A stretch of 50,964 nucleotides of DNA from an uncultured Candidatus Actinomarina sp. (lineage in GTDB: Bacteria > Actinomycetota > Acidimicrobiia > Actinomarinales > Actinomarinaceae), in the NCBI GenBank assembly GCA_902580215.1, contig CACHJT010000008.1:1-50964 (forward strand). The letters are read 5' to 3'. The translations under genes were made by a program, and so were the position numbers. This document shows, one piece after another, positions 1 through 9,133 of the stretch; positions within the stretch are counted from its first letter, which is position 1; the number at the start of each line of letters is the position of its first letter. Below the pieces are notes generated by a model. It did no database searches, had not been told where the DNA came from, and worked only from the letters and a program-made list of their open reading frames with translations.

Positions 1-21
1 AATAATTATTTATTTCAAAAT

Positions 22-1368
22 CTATTTATAGGAGTCAAGTAAATAATCTTTTGTACACTCTTCGCTAAACAGATCTACTTCACAAGAATAAAATTCTAGA
101 TTAAATTTATCTTTTTCTGCTGTTTCTAAGTTCATATTTATCAAATTGATTATAAGAAAGATTATTAAAACTAATTCTGAATTGAATATTAATTTTTGCT
201 TTTTATTAAAAATGAAATATAAAAGTATACCGATATTAAAAGCAATTACTATGCTCAGGTCAGATAGGAAAAATGAAATATTTACCAATAACAAATATTT
301 ATATGATTTACTTAATCTATTGCTGAATAAAAATAAATACAAAGATATAAATATTACAATCAAAACAAAGTGTGTAGATTGCCTAATGTATTTAAACGGA
401 GTTAGAACCCAGAACCAAGTGTATGTTCCCATTATTCCAAGTAATACAGAAGTAAAAGAAACTCCAAATTCTCTATAAAATAGAAGCCTATTTTTAAAAT
501 ATACAAATAAAAAAACAAGCGGAGTCAGTGCTGCTCTAATTACAGATGCGGTAGTCCATTGAGAAACTTCGGATTTTTGTAAATTTTCGTATATTGTATT
601 GATACTAAAATTTAATGCACTTTGAACACCAGAGTCTTCTCTATTTATTAAGGTTCCAAAAAAATTATTAAGATAAGATGAAAATTCCTCGGTACCGATT
701 TTTAGATACATCAAAAAATACCATGAAAGAAAAGGCATTAAATAAAATAATGAGTTAAAAAAACTTTTTTTAAAACTACTTAGCTTGAACTTGGAGATAA
801 GAAATAAAATAGATGGAATTATCATTAGAAATTTACCAAATATTACAGATGAGCCCATGAAAAATAATGATAATTTTTTATTTTTATCAAAAATAAACAA
901 AGCATTCACAAAAATTAAAGTTGAAACTACCTCAGCAATAAGATACATAGTTGAAAACCACCAAGGAACTAAAAGAATTGAAACAACACTAAAAAAGAGT
1001 GCATAGTTTATGTTAAATTTTTTATTATCTTTAAATATGTATATAGCCATAAGAAATTGTAATAAGCAAATGTATACAAAATTTACAATCCTTGTAACTA
1101 TAAAGCTTTGAGTAAGATTCCAACCAATAACCCCGCCAACAGCTGATAATATTCCTGATGTTAATCCATAGCTATAATTTTCGTAAGAATTCGAAGGCAA
1201 AAAATCTAAATTCTTAAAAAAATTAGTGCTTGAAGTAAGTGAAATTAATTCGTCTTCCCATGGTTTAAGTGTATATGACGTGTTTAAGACAACTTGAAAC
1301 GATATTAGCAATCCAAGAATTGTAAATAAACTAACAACTCTGGATGTATTTGTTTCAGTCATCTTCAT
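22..1368 (-). CDS. GT-C type multi-pass membrane glycosyltransferase (putative)
   Basis: This 448-residue hydrophobic protein has an N-terminal membrane helix followed by an acidic Trp-Glu-Asp-Glu motif (residues 37-40) in the first extracytoplasmic loop. That layout is typical of polyprenyl-phosphate-sugar-dependent GT-C enzymes. About ten further membrane segments follow. The specific family is not recognised, so donor and acceptor are unknown; the glycan-cluster context supports sugar transfer or glycan assembly. It lies 16 bases downstream of the polymerase-like gene on the same strand, probably in one transcript. A second ATG at residue 3 sits 7 bases after TATACT, so a leaderless start at 1362 is equally possible. 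The call of membrane protein is firm; transferase is inferred. Confidence 0.55.
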   Translation of the reverse strand: MKMTETNTSRVVSLFTILGLLISFQVVLNTSYTLKPWEDELISLTSSTNFFKNLDFLPSNSYENYSYGLTSGILSAVGGVIGWNLTQSFIVTRIVNFVYICLLQFLMAIYIFKDNKKFNINYALFFSVVSILLVPWWFSTMYLIAEVVSTLIFVNALFIFDKNKKLSLFFMGSSVIFGKFLMIIPSILFLISKFKLSSFKKSFFNSLFYLMPFLSWYFLMYLKIGTEEFSSYLNNFFGTLINREDSGVQSALNFSINTIYENLQKSEVSQWTTASVIRAALTPLVFLFVYFKNRLLFYREFGVSFTSVLLGIMGTYTWFWVLTPFKYIRQSTHFVLIVIFISLYLFLFSNRLSKSYKYLLLVNISFFLSDLSIVIAFNIGILLYFIFNKKQKLIFNSELVLIIFLIINLINMNLETAEKDKFNLEFYSCEVDLFSEECTKDYLLDSYK

Positions 1369-1384
1369 GAGTATATTAAAATTT

Positions 1385-3445
1385 TTAATTATCTTTTAAT
1401 AATTTATCAATATTTAAGACAAATATAAGCAAGACTAAATTAGGAATATAAAGTAGGGCGTCACTTTTAATTAAATTTAACATAAAAAATATAATTAAGT
1501 ATTTTGGAACTAAAGATTTAGAGTTTTTAAATTTTAAAAGTATGAAAATTGACATTCCTAAAACACCAAACAGTCCAAAAAAAATAAGATAATTAAACAA
1601 AGAAGAGTGTGGAAGGAAAAGTCCAAAGTTATATTTAGAATTATGCCCAAAATAATACTCATTAAACTGTTGCGGGCCATAGCCAAATAAAAACTCAACT
1701 ATGGTTGGGTCATATTTTGCAAGAAAAATTCCCCACTTTTCTGCTCTATTTACAAAATAGGCAGATATGTTTACCAATGAATTCAAACTAGGAATTCCTT
1801 TTAAATTTGGACCATCATCATAATTTTTAGTCACATATCTCAGAGATGATGAAAGGTTGGTTTGTTCATTTGGTAAATCCAATAATAATCTGTAATTACC
1901 AAGCTTTTGATCTGTTTGCCCATATTGATTTGCAACAAAATTGTAGCTCATTTCTGTGGCTTGTACGCCTTCATATATTACGGCACTACTCAAATATTGG
2001 TAAGAAAATTCTTGGTATCTTGTTATATATAAAGCTGACAGAGCAGTTGAAATTATAAGATAAAAAAGAAATATTTTCTTAGCATTCCCGAATCTTTTAA
2101 AAAGAAAAAATGTTAACGCCAGTATTAAAAGTGAGATTAACGCAGCAAAGTTATTGGTCCTTACCAAACCATAAAATACAACTACAAAAAGAGCGAGTTC
2201 ATATTTATTAAGTTTTATTTTGGCACTTATTAAAAAAAGTAAAATAAACAATAGAACAAATGCAAAGAACTCTCCCATTCCTTCTGCACTTGGCGCAATA
2301 CCCCTCCATGTATTACCCTCAATACTTTGAAAGCTTCTCATTGGAAATTTATTCAAACCAAAAAAATAAAAAGTTAAATAGTTTGCAAATATGCTAAAAC
2401 TAGAAATAATTCCTATAAATAAAATACCTGAAGATGATATTAAAAAATTTCTTATAATTATTTTTTTATCAAAATTTTCGATTCCTTGGTTTATTGTAAA
2501 ATTAATTCCAACAATAAAAAGAAAGTATATAACTACCCAGTAAATCAATGAAGATATTGTTTGGCTTGAATTTATAAAACCTCTTAACTTATCTACATCA
2601 AATAGTATTTCACTTTCTGTGTAATTAAATACCCATACAGTTGAAATGCCAAGATAAAAAAGTGATATTTTTAAATTAAGCTTTTTACTTTTAATCGCCA
2701 CTAGGCCAAGAAAACTAAAAAATATTAAGTATATGTTTAAATTTAATGTTGAAAAAGTACCGTATATAAGAAAAACATAAGGCAAGTAATTTATTAAATT
2801 TCCAATTCTATGTTCTACAAGATCTTTAAAAACAAATACTATCGCAAAAATTGATAACAAATATCCATATAAAAAATAATTTTCTGTATAAAGCTCTCCA
2901 CTAAATTCATAACTAAATAACTCTATATCATAATCTCTTGATATTGATTTATAGAAATACTTTTCACCATAGAGGTGTAGGTAAAAGATTAAAGTTGAAA
3001 CCAATACCAGAGCATTGTTGATGTAAAGTTTTTTTTGTTTAGTTTTTGGTATAAATGAAAATAATATTAACCAAAAAATAGATTGTACTAATAAATCCAT
3101 ATGCATATTCTTTGAAATCCAGACTTTAATTTTGTCTGGTTTGAATTCTTTCCAACCATTCTCTACTAGCTGTGGTGGTTGATACTCAACCCAAGAATTT
3201 AAACCGAAACATTCAGTTGGCCCTTCAGCATTTGAGTAAAATTCAACTTTGTAATCATTACCAACTTGACCTATCAAATCAACAATTGTAAATGTACATG
3301 GGTACTCTTGATAAAATGAAGCATTCTCTGGTGTTAGTGGCCTTGGAGGAACGTCAGGAATTTTATAAAATTTAAATGATGCAAAAATTACAGCAAGTAA
3401 AAAAAATATCTTTAATTTATTAGTTTTATTCAAATTATTCTTCAC
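1385..3445 (-). CDS. O-antigen polymerase/ligase-like (Wzy/WaaL) membrane protein with N-terminal ectodomain
   Basis: This is a 686-residue membrane protein. It begins with one helix (about 11-26), then an extracytoplasmic domain of about 85 residues carrying NSW (83-85) and NGW (96-98), then about a dozen membrane helices. Near residue 625 it has a Pro-His-Ser-Ser-Leu-Phe-Asn-Tyr segment followed by a Phe-Gly-Leu-Phe-Gly stretch, preceded by Gly-Tyr-Gly-Pro near 596. These resemble the conserved large-loop and following-helix pattern of Wzy polymerases and WaaL ligases. The likely role is polymerisation of, or transfer of, lipid-linked glycan on the outer face of the membrane. It overlaps the upstream small gene by 11 bases, implying coupled translation. 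The N-terminal ectodomain is unusual for the family and resembles the neighbouring small protein. Confidence 0.6.
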   Translation of the reverse strand: MKNNLNKTNKLKIFFLLAVIFASFKFYKIPDVPPRPLTPENASFYQEYPCTFTIVDLIGQVGNDYKVEFYSNAEGPTECFGLNSWVEYQPPQLVENGWKEFKPDKIKVWISKNMHMDLLVQSIFWLILFSFIPKTKQKKLYINNALVLVSTLIFYLHLYGEKYFYKSISRDYDIELFSYEFSGELYTENYFLYGYLLSIFAIVFVFKDLVEHRIGNLINYLPYVFLIYGTFSTLNLNIYLIFFSFLGLVAIKSKKLNLKISLFYLGISTVWVFNYTESEILFDVDKLRGFINSSQTISSLIYWVVIYFLFIVGINFTINQGIENFDKKIIIRNFLISSSGILFIGIISSFSIFANYLTFYFFGLNKFPMRSFQSIEGNTWRGIAPSAEGMGEFFAFVLLFILLFLISAKIKLNKYELALFVVVFYGLVRTNNFAALISLLILALTFFLFKRFGNAKKIFLFYLIISTALSALYITRYQEFSYQYLSSAVIYEGVQATEMSYNFVANQYGQTDQKLGNYRLLLDLPNEQTNLSSSLRYVTKNYDDGPNLKGIPSLNSLVNISAYFVNRAEKWGIFLAKYDPTIVEFLFGYGPQQFNEYYFGHNSKYNFGLFLPHSSLFNYLIFFGLFGVLGMSIFILLKFKNSKSLVPKYLIIFFMLNLIKSDALLYIPNLVLLIFVLNIDKLLKDN

Positions 3446-3737
3446 TATAAATAATTCTTTTTCTAATTAAATAAATCAAAAAGCTTACAGATACTAATGT
3501 AAAATATATGAATTCTCCATTAAAGTAATCGGAGAAATAATTTGTCCACCCTCCGTTCACATAATTTGCGCACTCCAGCCAAGAGTTGACTAGAACAGTA
3601 TTGCCATTTTCATTAAACAATGTAAGCGGTTCAAAATTTGGATCAGCATTAAAGACAAAGTTAGGATTATTACCTATTTCTTCAAAATTTGGAACGATTG
3701 AAGACTCTCCACATATTGTTTCTGTTCTTTTATGCAT
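3435..3737 (-). CDS. Small C-terminally anchored protein related to the next protein's ectodomain
   Basis: This is a 100-residue protein with no signal peptide at its start and one membrane helix near its C-terminus (about 74-92), ending in a basic Arg-Lys-Arg stretch. An in-frame stop lies a few bases upstream of the ATG, so the start cannot move far. Residues 51-64 (NSW, then Gly-Gly-Trp) resemble residues 83-98 of the downstream polymerase-like protein (NSW, then Asn-Gly-Trp). In both, the motif is followed by a short spacer and a membrane helix. It could be a partner subunit, a duplicated ectodomain or a decayed duplicate. No family is recognised. Confidence 0.55.
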   Translation of the reverse strand: MHKRTETICGESSIVPNFEEIGNNPNFVFNADPNFEPLTLFNENGNTVLVNSWLECANYVNGGWTNYFSDYFNGEFIYFTLVSVSFLIYLIRKRIIYSEE

Positions 3738-3772
3738 AATTTAAAACTTATTTTAAGTTTACATTCTAATGT

Positions 3773-3813
3773 TTAATGAGTAATTAACTAAAAATTTTTA
3801 ACAAACTCATTAA
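3773..3813. repeat. 9-bp inverted repeat in a divergent promoter region
   Basis: TTAATGAGT (3773-3781) and ACTCATTAA (3805-3813) are perfect inverted copies separated by 23 bases. They lie between two divergently transcribed glycan genes. The spacing suits a dimeric regulator or two half-sites better than a terminator. The surrounding AT-richness makes chance possible. Confidence 0.3.
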
Positions 3814-3844
3814 TTAATTAATAATTCATTACAATACATTTGTA

Positions 3845-5176
3845 TTGAGTCTGAAAATGAAATTGAAATCTAAAACATACTACTTGAGGCATGAAAATGA
3901 AATTTTTAGATACATTAATTCAACTAAATCATGGATTCATATTATTAATAAAAATAATAATTATATTAATCTAACTAGTTATCCAAATAATCTTATTGAA
4001 ATTAATAACAACGTAGATTTTGAAAATGATTTTTCAGGAATAGAAAAAAAAGTTTATGACTTTATAGTTGTTACGGATATTTTAGAGCTAACAGAAGACA
4101 TTTATAAACTTTTAAAAAAGTTAAATAATTTATTAAAAGATGATGGAAAATTATTGATTACCACAGTAAATCCAAAATGGAATTCAATGATGTTATTGCT
4201 TGAATATTTTAAACTTAAAAAGCCATCTCCACCAAGATCTTATTTGCAAAATAAAAAAATTGATTCTATAGCTAAATCTTCAGGATTTGATGTTGTTTTA
4301 AATTATGGAAGACAAATATTTCCATTTAAAATTTTTGGTTTAGGAAGTTTAATTAATTTATTTTTAGAGATTCTATTTCTTAGGTTTAACCTTGGTATAA
4401 ATAATTATCTAATATTAAATAAAAAATCACTAAATGATACTTCTTGCTCTAAAACTATTATAATTCCCGCAAAAAATGAAGAATTAAACCTAATACCTCT
4501 TTTTGAAAGAATTCCTCGATTTCAATCAAAATATGAAATAATTTTTATTTGTGGTAAATCTAAAGACAAGACACTTGAGGTTGCTTTGGACATACAAAAA
4601 GACAATCCTGATATAAACATAAAAGTATTAGAACAGATTTCAAAAGGAAAAGGTCCTGGAGTATTAGAGGCATTTAAAGAAACCGATAATGATCTAGTTG
4701 CTATATTGGACTCTGATATTAGTGTCGAGCCGGAAACCTTAATCGACTTTTTTGAGATAGTTGAAAATAAAAATGCTGACTTTGTTAATGGAACACGGTT
4801 TGTGTACAAAATGGAGGAAGGGGCTATGAGAAAGCTGAATAATATAGGTAATATATTTTTTCAATTCATCATTTCTATAGTCATCTCAAACAAATTAACT
4901 GATTCCCTTTGTGGTACAAAGGTTTTTAAAAAAGAATTGATAGAGGACTTATATAAATGGCAAAAATTATTAAAAATTAATGATCCATTTGGTGATTTTG
5001 ATTTAATTTTTAGTGCAGCATACTCGGGAAACAAAATTGTTGAATATCCCGTACATTATAAATCAAGGGTTTATGGCTCCACTCAAATTTCTAGATTTAG
5101 AGACGGTTTTAAATTATTGTTATATTTTGTAAACTCTCTTTTGGTATTTAAAACTAGTAACAATGAAATTAATTAA
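3845..5176 (+). CDS. Fusion of a degenerate methyltransferase domain with a DPM1-like GT2 glycosyltransferase
   Basis: Residues about 70-190 resemble the second half of a class I methyltransferase: a YDFIVVTD strand, an LLKDDGKLLITT strand and an SGF helix. However, the SAM-binding glycine loop expected before it is absent. Residues 204-443 are a GT2 domain with a TIIIPAKNEE start, a DSD metal site (289-291), an NGTRF segment and the GSTQISRFRDG ending typical of DPM1 or polyprenyl-phosphate sugar synthases. The likely job is to load a sugar onto a lipid phosphate that feeds the GT-C enzymes beside it. The TTG start has no clear ribosome site; an ATG at 3857 is an alternative, and TACAAT at 3830-3835 may be the promoter. 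It overlaps the next gene by 14 bases. Confidence 0.75.
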   Translation: MSLKMKLKSKTYYLRHENEIFRYINSTKSWIHIINKNNNYINLTSYPNNLIEINNNVDFENDFSGIEKKVYDFIVVTDILELTEDIYKLLKKLNNLLKDDGKLLITTVNPKWNSMMLLLEYFKLKKPSPPRSYLQNKKIDSIAKSSGFDVVLNYGRQIFPFKIFGLGSLINLFLEILFLRFNLGINNYLILNKKSLNDTSCSKTIIIPAKNEELNLIPLFERIPRFQSKYEIIFICGKSKDKTLEVALDIQKDNPDINIKVLEQISKGKGPGVLEAFKETDNDLVAILDSDISVEPETLIDFFEIVENKNADFVNGTRFVYKMEEGAMRKLNNIGNIFFQFIISIVISNKLTDSLCGTKVFKKELIEDLYKWQKLLKINDPFGDFDLIFSAAYSGNKIVEYPVHYKSRVYGSTQISRFRDGFKLLLYFVNSLLVFKTSNNEIN

Positions 5177-6932
5177 AAAATATAAATTTTTATTAGTTTT
5201 ATTAATTTCAATTTTTATTTCACAGAATTGGATAAACTTGTTTTACATATCAAGTAGAAATCCTGATTTTTCAAAATATTATGATTACATAAATTATTTT
5301 ATGGGTCTAAATGTCGAAATTGATTATGGACAAAATTCTCTTTATTACTTTTTAGTAACCTCACTTTTAAAAAATAAAATTGAAATAATTACATTTGGTA
5401 ATCTAGATTTTGTTATCTCATTTAGTATTCAAAATCTCAACCTTCTTCTTTTTATATTTAGTTTATTTGGGTTTTATCAACTTCTTAAAGAAATGAATTT
5501 TAAAAATAATACAATATTTGTTTCACTTACATTATTTTGTTTTTTTCCCCAGGCCCTAATTGCAAGAGCATTAATGAAACCAGAAATATTTGTACTAGCT
5601 CTTTTCCCTTGGGTGATTATTTTTTTTGAAAGATTTTTAAAAAATAATTCTATCAACGAACTTTATAAAGCGATTCCATTTTTAATTTTAATATGTAATT
5701 CAAAAGCCTCTGCTGCTGGAATGACCATAGTTTATTTATTTTTTTCGTACTTTGAAATACTCAAAAAATTAAAATTAAAAAATTTCATAAATATTTTTGT
5801 TAGTTTTTTAATTTTATTTTCATTAGTACAGTTTGAAAACTTTAAAATAACAAATAATTTAATTTATGACAGAGTTTATGACAAAGAGTATGATTATAAA
5901 GCTGATAAATCAATTTTTTACAAAATTGGCCTTGATTCAGTTTTGAAAAAACCCTTATGGATTGACAAAACTGAAATAGATAATTACAACAAGAATGCTC
6001 AATCAATGTCAAATATTTTGATTCTTGACACTTTTGGGGACTATTTTGATCAATTTTTTGGAATGGACTTTTTTAAAATAGAAAGAAAAAGTTTATTTGT
6101 CAGTGGCGATGTTGAACGGCTTAACTCAAATAGACAGATTGGTTACAACGGGCCCTTTTCTGGATACTTAGTTGATCAGCTGGAATATGTTAGAAAAAAT
6201 GTTGCTGTATTATTGAGCCTAGTTTTTTTTACTTCCATGATTATTTTTGGTATTAAAAATAATAACAACAGGAAATTTATCTACTTTCCATTGATTTCTG
6301 GAACAATAATAATGTACTTTAATGCAATTGGTTTTCCAAGAAACAATTTCGACCCATATAAAGGAGATACATTTAAAGCATTCTATTTATTTTTCTTACT
6401 ATCTATTTCATTTTTGTATTTAAGTTCACATTTTTTTAAAAAGATTACTAAATTCAAGCTTCTTTTAGGTGCATTATTTATTATTTCTATTTTCTTTATT
6501 GGAGGTCATCCAAAAGAGAACAACCAGCAAATATCAGAGGGATTAATAATTAGAAATGAATTTTCAATTTTTTGTGAAGTTAATAATATTCTATTTTTTA
6601 ATAATAGACTTTTGGACTTTGTTCACACAAGTGGCAATATATCCAGTATAAAAAGTGATTGTAAATCTATGTCAGTATCTAAAGAAAGGTTCTATAGATC
6701 CTTTTTAAAAGTTGATATTCAAGATCAATACTATAGGAAGTGTCTTGAAAAAGGTGAAATAAGTATCTCTTACTCTAACTATCAAGAATGCAGAATGTTT
6801 ACGATAAATGAAATCAGAAAGAAATCAGAAAGAAAAGTTCCACTTTATCCATACTTATCAATAATTATTTTGAGTTCATGTATTGGCATTGTGATTCGCA
6901 ATACATCTATTTTTAGTAAAGAAAAAAATTAG
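5163..6932 (+). CDS. Multi-pass membrane protein, probable GT-C glycosyltransferase
   Basis: This 589-residue protein has an N-terminal helix, a first loop rich in Asp and Tyr (Asn-Pro-Asp-Phe-Ser-Lys-Tyr-Tyr-Asp), about nine further helices, and a C-terminal extracytoplasmic region of roughly 100 residues with several Cys, ending in a last helix. The layout resembles GT-C membrane transferases, but no catalytic motif is convincing. It overlaps the GT2 gene by 14 bases, so the two are probably translated together and may act in series: lipid-sugar maker, then lipid-sugar user. Confidence 0.45.
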   Translation: MKLIKKYKFLLVLLISIFISQNWINLFYISSRNPDFSKYYDYINYFMGLNVEIDYGQNSLYYFLVTSLLKNKIEIITFGNLDFVISFSIQNLNLLLFIFSLFGFYQLLKEMNFKNNTIFVSLTLFCFFPQALIARALMKPEIFVLALFPWVIIFFERFLKNNSINELYKAIPFLILICNSKASAAGMTIVYLFFSYFEILKKLKLKNFINIFVSFLILFSLVQFENFKITNNLIYDRVYDKEYDYKADKSIFYKIGLDSVLKKPLWIDKTEIDNYNKNAQSMSNILILDTFGDYFDQFFGMDFFKIERKSLFVSGDVERLNSNRQIGYNGPFSGYLVDQLEYVRKNVAVLLSLVFFTSMIIFGIKNNNNRKFIYFPLISGTIIMYFNAIGFPRNNFDPYKGDTFKAFYLFFLLSISFLYLSSHFFKKITKFKLLLGALFIISIFFIGGHPKENNQQISEGLIIRNEFSIFCEVNNILFFNNRLLDFVHTSGNISSIKSDCKSMSVSKERFYRSFLKVDIQDQYYRKCLEKGEISISYSNYQECRMFTINEIRKKSERKVPLYPYLSIIILSSCIGIVIRNTSIFSKEKN

Positions 6933-6951
6933 GAAATTTTAAATAAACTAT

Positions 6952-7707
6952 TTAATCTATTTTAAAAATTAAAATTTGGCCTAGATGATTTGGGGCAACA
7001 AAGTACTTTTTGTCATTTTTTAATTCATTACCTAATTTAGTAATACCATCGGTGAACCATCCACCATAATCATCTAAAACGACTAACGCATTCTTTGTAG
7101 TATTCTGCATAATATAATTCAATGACTCTTTTGCTGAAATATAAGTATCAACATCAATATGCGCAAAAGATATTGGCTTTTTTATCGAAACGTTCTTTAT
7201 TGATTCAGGAAAAATACCTTCAATTATATTAAATTTAGTGCCAGCTATATTTTCAACCTCTTTTAAATGACTTATTTCTGCATCGGAGTATTCATCGTTT
7301 TTAAAAAAACTATCTTTATCAGATGAATTTGCAACTCCTTTAAAAGTATCACACACAAAGTAATCAATATTTTTTTCTAAATTTGTGTATGCTACTAAAC
7401 CCGAAACTCCACCCCTCCAAGAACCAACTTCAACAAAAGATGTATCATCAATTAAATAGTTTTTGGCAAAATCGTATATTGTATATAAACGAGATTTTGG
7501 ATTCAAAGTATATTCCGAAAACATATTATATGCTTCAATAAATGTGTTGTCAGATCGCCAGGGTAAGTAGAAATATTCAAAAATTTCTATACCATAATCA
7601 TTTCTTTTTTCTTTATACCTTAAATTGATTTGGAATAACTTAAATAAAACACCGGTAATAATCTCGAGTCTTTTTCTAGCTTTATTTACTTTATTTAAAT
7701 TAAACAT
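6952..7707 (-). CDS. TylF/MycF-type SAM-dependent O-methyltransferase
   Basis: This is a 251-residue class I methyltransferase. It has the SAM loop FVEVGSWRGG (91-100), a CDTFKG segment near 119, the metal-binding HIDVD (183-187) and an LDDYGGW segment (211-217). These are hallmarks of the macrocin-O-methyltransferase (TylF) family, which is Mg-dependent and methylates sugar hydroxyls. Given the cluster, the substrate is probably a sugar of the surface glycan or its precursor. The gene is convergent with the preceding membrane gene, 19 bases apart. Confidence 0.82.
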   Translation of the reverse strand: MFNLNKVNKARKRLEIITGVLFKLFQINLRYKEKRNDYGIEIFEYFYLPWRSDNTFIEAYNMFSEYTLNPKSRLYTIYDFAKNYLIDDTSFVEVGSWRGGVSGLVAYTNLEKNIDYFVCDTFKGVANSSDKDSFFKNDEYSDAEISHLKEVENIAGTKFNIIEGIFPESIKNVSIKKPISFAHIDVDTYISAKESLNYIMQNTTKNALVVLDDYGGWFTDGITKLGNELKNDKKYFVAPNHLGQILIFKID

Positions 7708-7742
7708 TTATCTTTTCTTTCACAACGATTTTAACTCTAAAA

Positions 7743-9095
7743 CTAAAACCTGAATGGAAAATGAGATAAATAGGAAGAAAAATTATGAAAAAAAGTAAAA
7801 ATAAGGTAAAACACAATTGGTTTATAGAGGACATGCTTTGCTTCTCGCAACATAACTAATTTTATAGATGCAGGTACAAGTAATAAATTAAAAAATTGAA
7901 CCATATAAGTAGCTTTATTTGTATCTCCTGTTGGGAGGTCTGGGTAGCTTATTAAAAACCATAAATATCCAAAAAAAGTAATAATGACTGAAAAAGATAT
8001 ATATCTTGAAAAAACACTATCTTTGTGATGTTTTCTAAAATTAAAAAAACAAAAAATAAGAAAAAATGTAGCTAATAAAGAAACTAGATTTACTCTAGCT
8101 AAATAATCTCCAATTAATAGTTGGTTACGTCCAAGTTCTAATCTTCTGCTAGTAAATGAAAAATAACCCCAGTAATCTCCCCAGAAGTCCGAATAGAATA
8201 TGCTTATGAATTGATTACTAAAATTTGGTCTTATCGGTTTAGAAAACAATAAATTAATATCTGATGAATTTGGTACGTAAAAATTAAATGGCTGGTTTGA
8301 AAAACTAAATCCTATAGGTTCCTTGTTAAAAGCTGTAAAAGAACCATATCTAATCAAAAGAGAAAAATAGTACCACGATGAAAGTAGAAACCCGATCAAA
8401 AAACTAGAGAATATAAATCTAATGTAATTATTTTTTTGTTTTTTCTTTATATAAAATATTAAAATAAAAAAAGCTGGAAATAAGAGGAATGCCCACTGTC
8501 TACTTAATGCCAAAAAACCAATAATTAAACCGAAATATAAAATTCTAATTTTATCTAATTCAAAGTTATCTTTCTCTGCTTGAAGAAATAAGTAAAGTAA
8601 GAAACTCATAAAAAACAAAATATATGGTTCGCCTCTCAATTGAACTATTGTCTTGTAATTTACTGCCATTAATACTACAAGGATTAAATATTCGAATTTA
8701 ATATTTTTTTTATTATCAAAAAATAAACTAATTGTTTTAATGTTTATATATATTGATAAAAGATACAAAATTAATTGAACTACTTGCGTAACAGTCCCAT
8801 AAATTGGACGGCAATCTTTTAACAATGTAGCAGAATTTAAAACATTTCTACATACTACTTGAGCAGCAGAAGGAACAATATAGCCTAAAGGAGGGTTAAA
8901 AAATTCTCGAGAATTTTCTCTATCAGGTAAGTTTATTTCATAAGGCAAGTATCTCGAGAAATGATCTACATAGTTATAATGGGATTCAGCATCATAACCT
9001 TCAATAGAGTCATAATGCATTATGTTGTATATACCTACTATTAAAATTATGGCAATCAAAACTAAAGATAATTTATTTACATTTCTTTCAGTCAT
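7743..9095 (-). CDS. GT39-like membrane glycosyltransferase (putative)
   Basis: This is a 450-residue multi-pass protein. After the first helix comes a loop with Gly-Tyr-Asp-Ala-Glu-Ser-His-Tyr (33-40), followed by an FFNPPLGY segment. An Asp/Glu pair in the first periplasmic loop plus a Pro-Pro-Leu motif is the usual signature of polyprenyl-phosphate-mannose-type transferases (GT39/ArnT-like). About ten helices follow. It shares a 38-base divergent promoter region with a GT2 of the kind that makes lipid-linked sugar, which would supply its donor. The exact sugar is unknown. Confidence 0.6.
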   Translation of the reverse strand: MTERNVNKLSLVLIAIILIVGIYNIMHYDSIEGYDAESHYNYVDHFSRYLPYEINLPDRENSREFFNPPLGYIVPSAAQVVCRNVLNSATLLKDCRPIYGTVTQVVQLILYLLSIYINIKTISLFFDNKKNIKFEYLILVVLMAVNYKTIVQLRGEPYILFFMSFLLYLFLQAEKDNFELDKIRILYFGLIIGFLALSRQWAFLLFPAFFILIFYIKKKQKNNYIRFIFSSFLIGFLLSSWYYFSLLIRYGSFTAFNKEPIGFSFSNQPFNFYVPNSSDINLLFSKPIRPNFSNQFISIFYSDFWGDYWGYFSFTSRRLELGRNQLLIGDYLARVNLVSLLATFFLIFCFFNFRKHHKDSVFSRYISFSVIITFFGYLWFLISYPDLPTGDTNKATYMVQFFNLLLVPASIKLVMLREAKHVLYKPIVFYLIFTFFHNFSSYLSHFPFRF

Positions 9096-9121
9096 TTAGA
9101 TCAATCATTGCCATATCTATT

Positions 9122-9127
9122 TATAAT
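9122..9127 (+). promoter_or_regulatory. -10 box for a leaderless GTG-start GT2 gene
   Basis: TATAAT ends 6 bases before the GTG at 9134. There is no Shine-Dalgarno sequence and no room for a leader. This fits the TANNNT-N6-start pattern repeated through the window. Confidence 0.55.
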
Positions 9128-9133
9128 ATTTTA

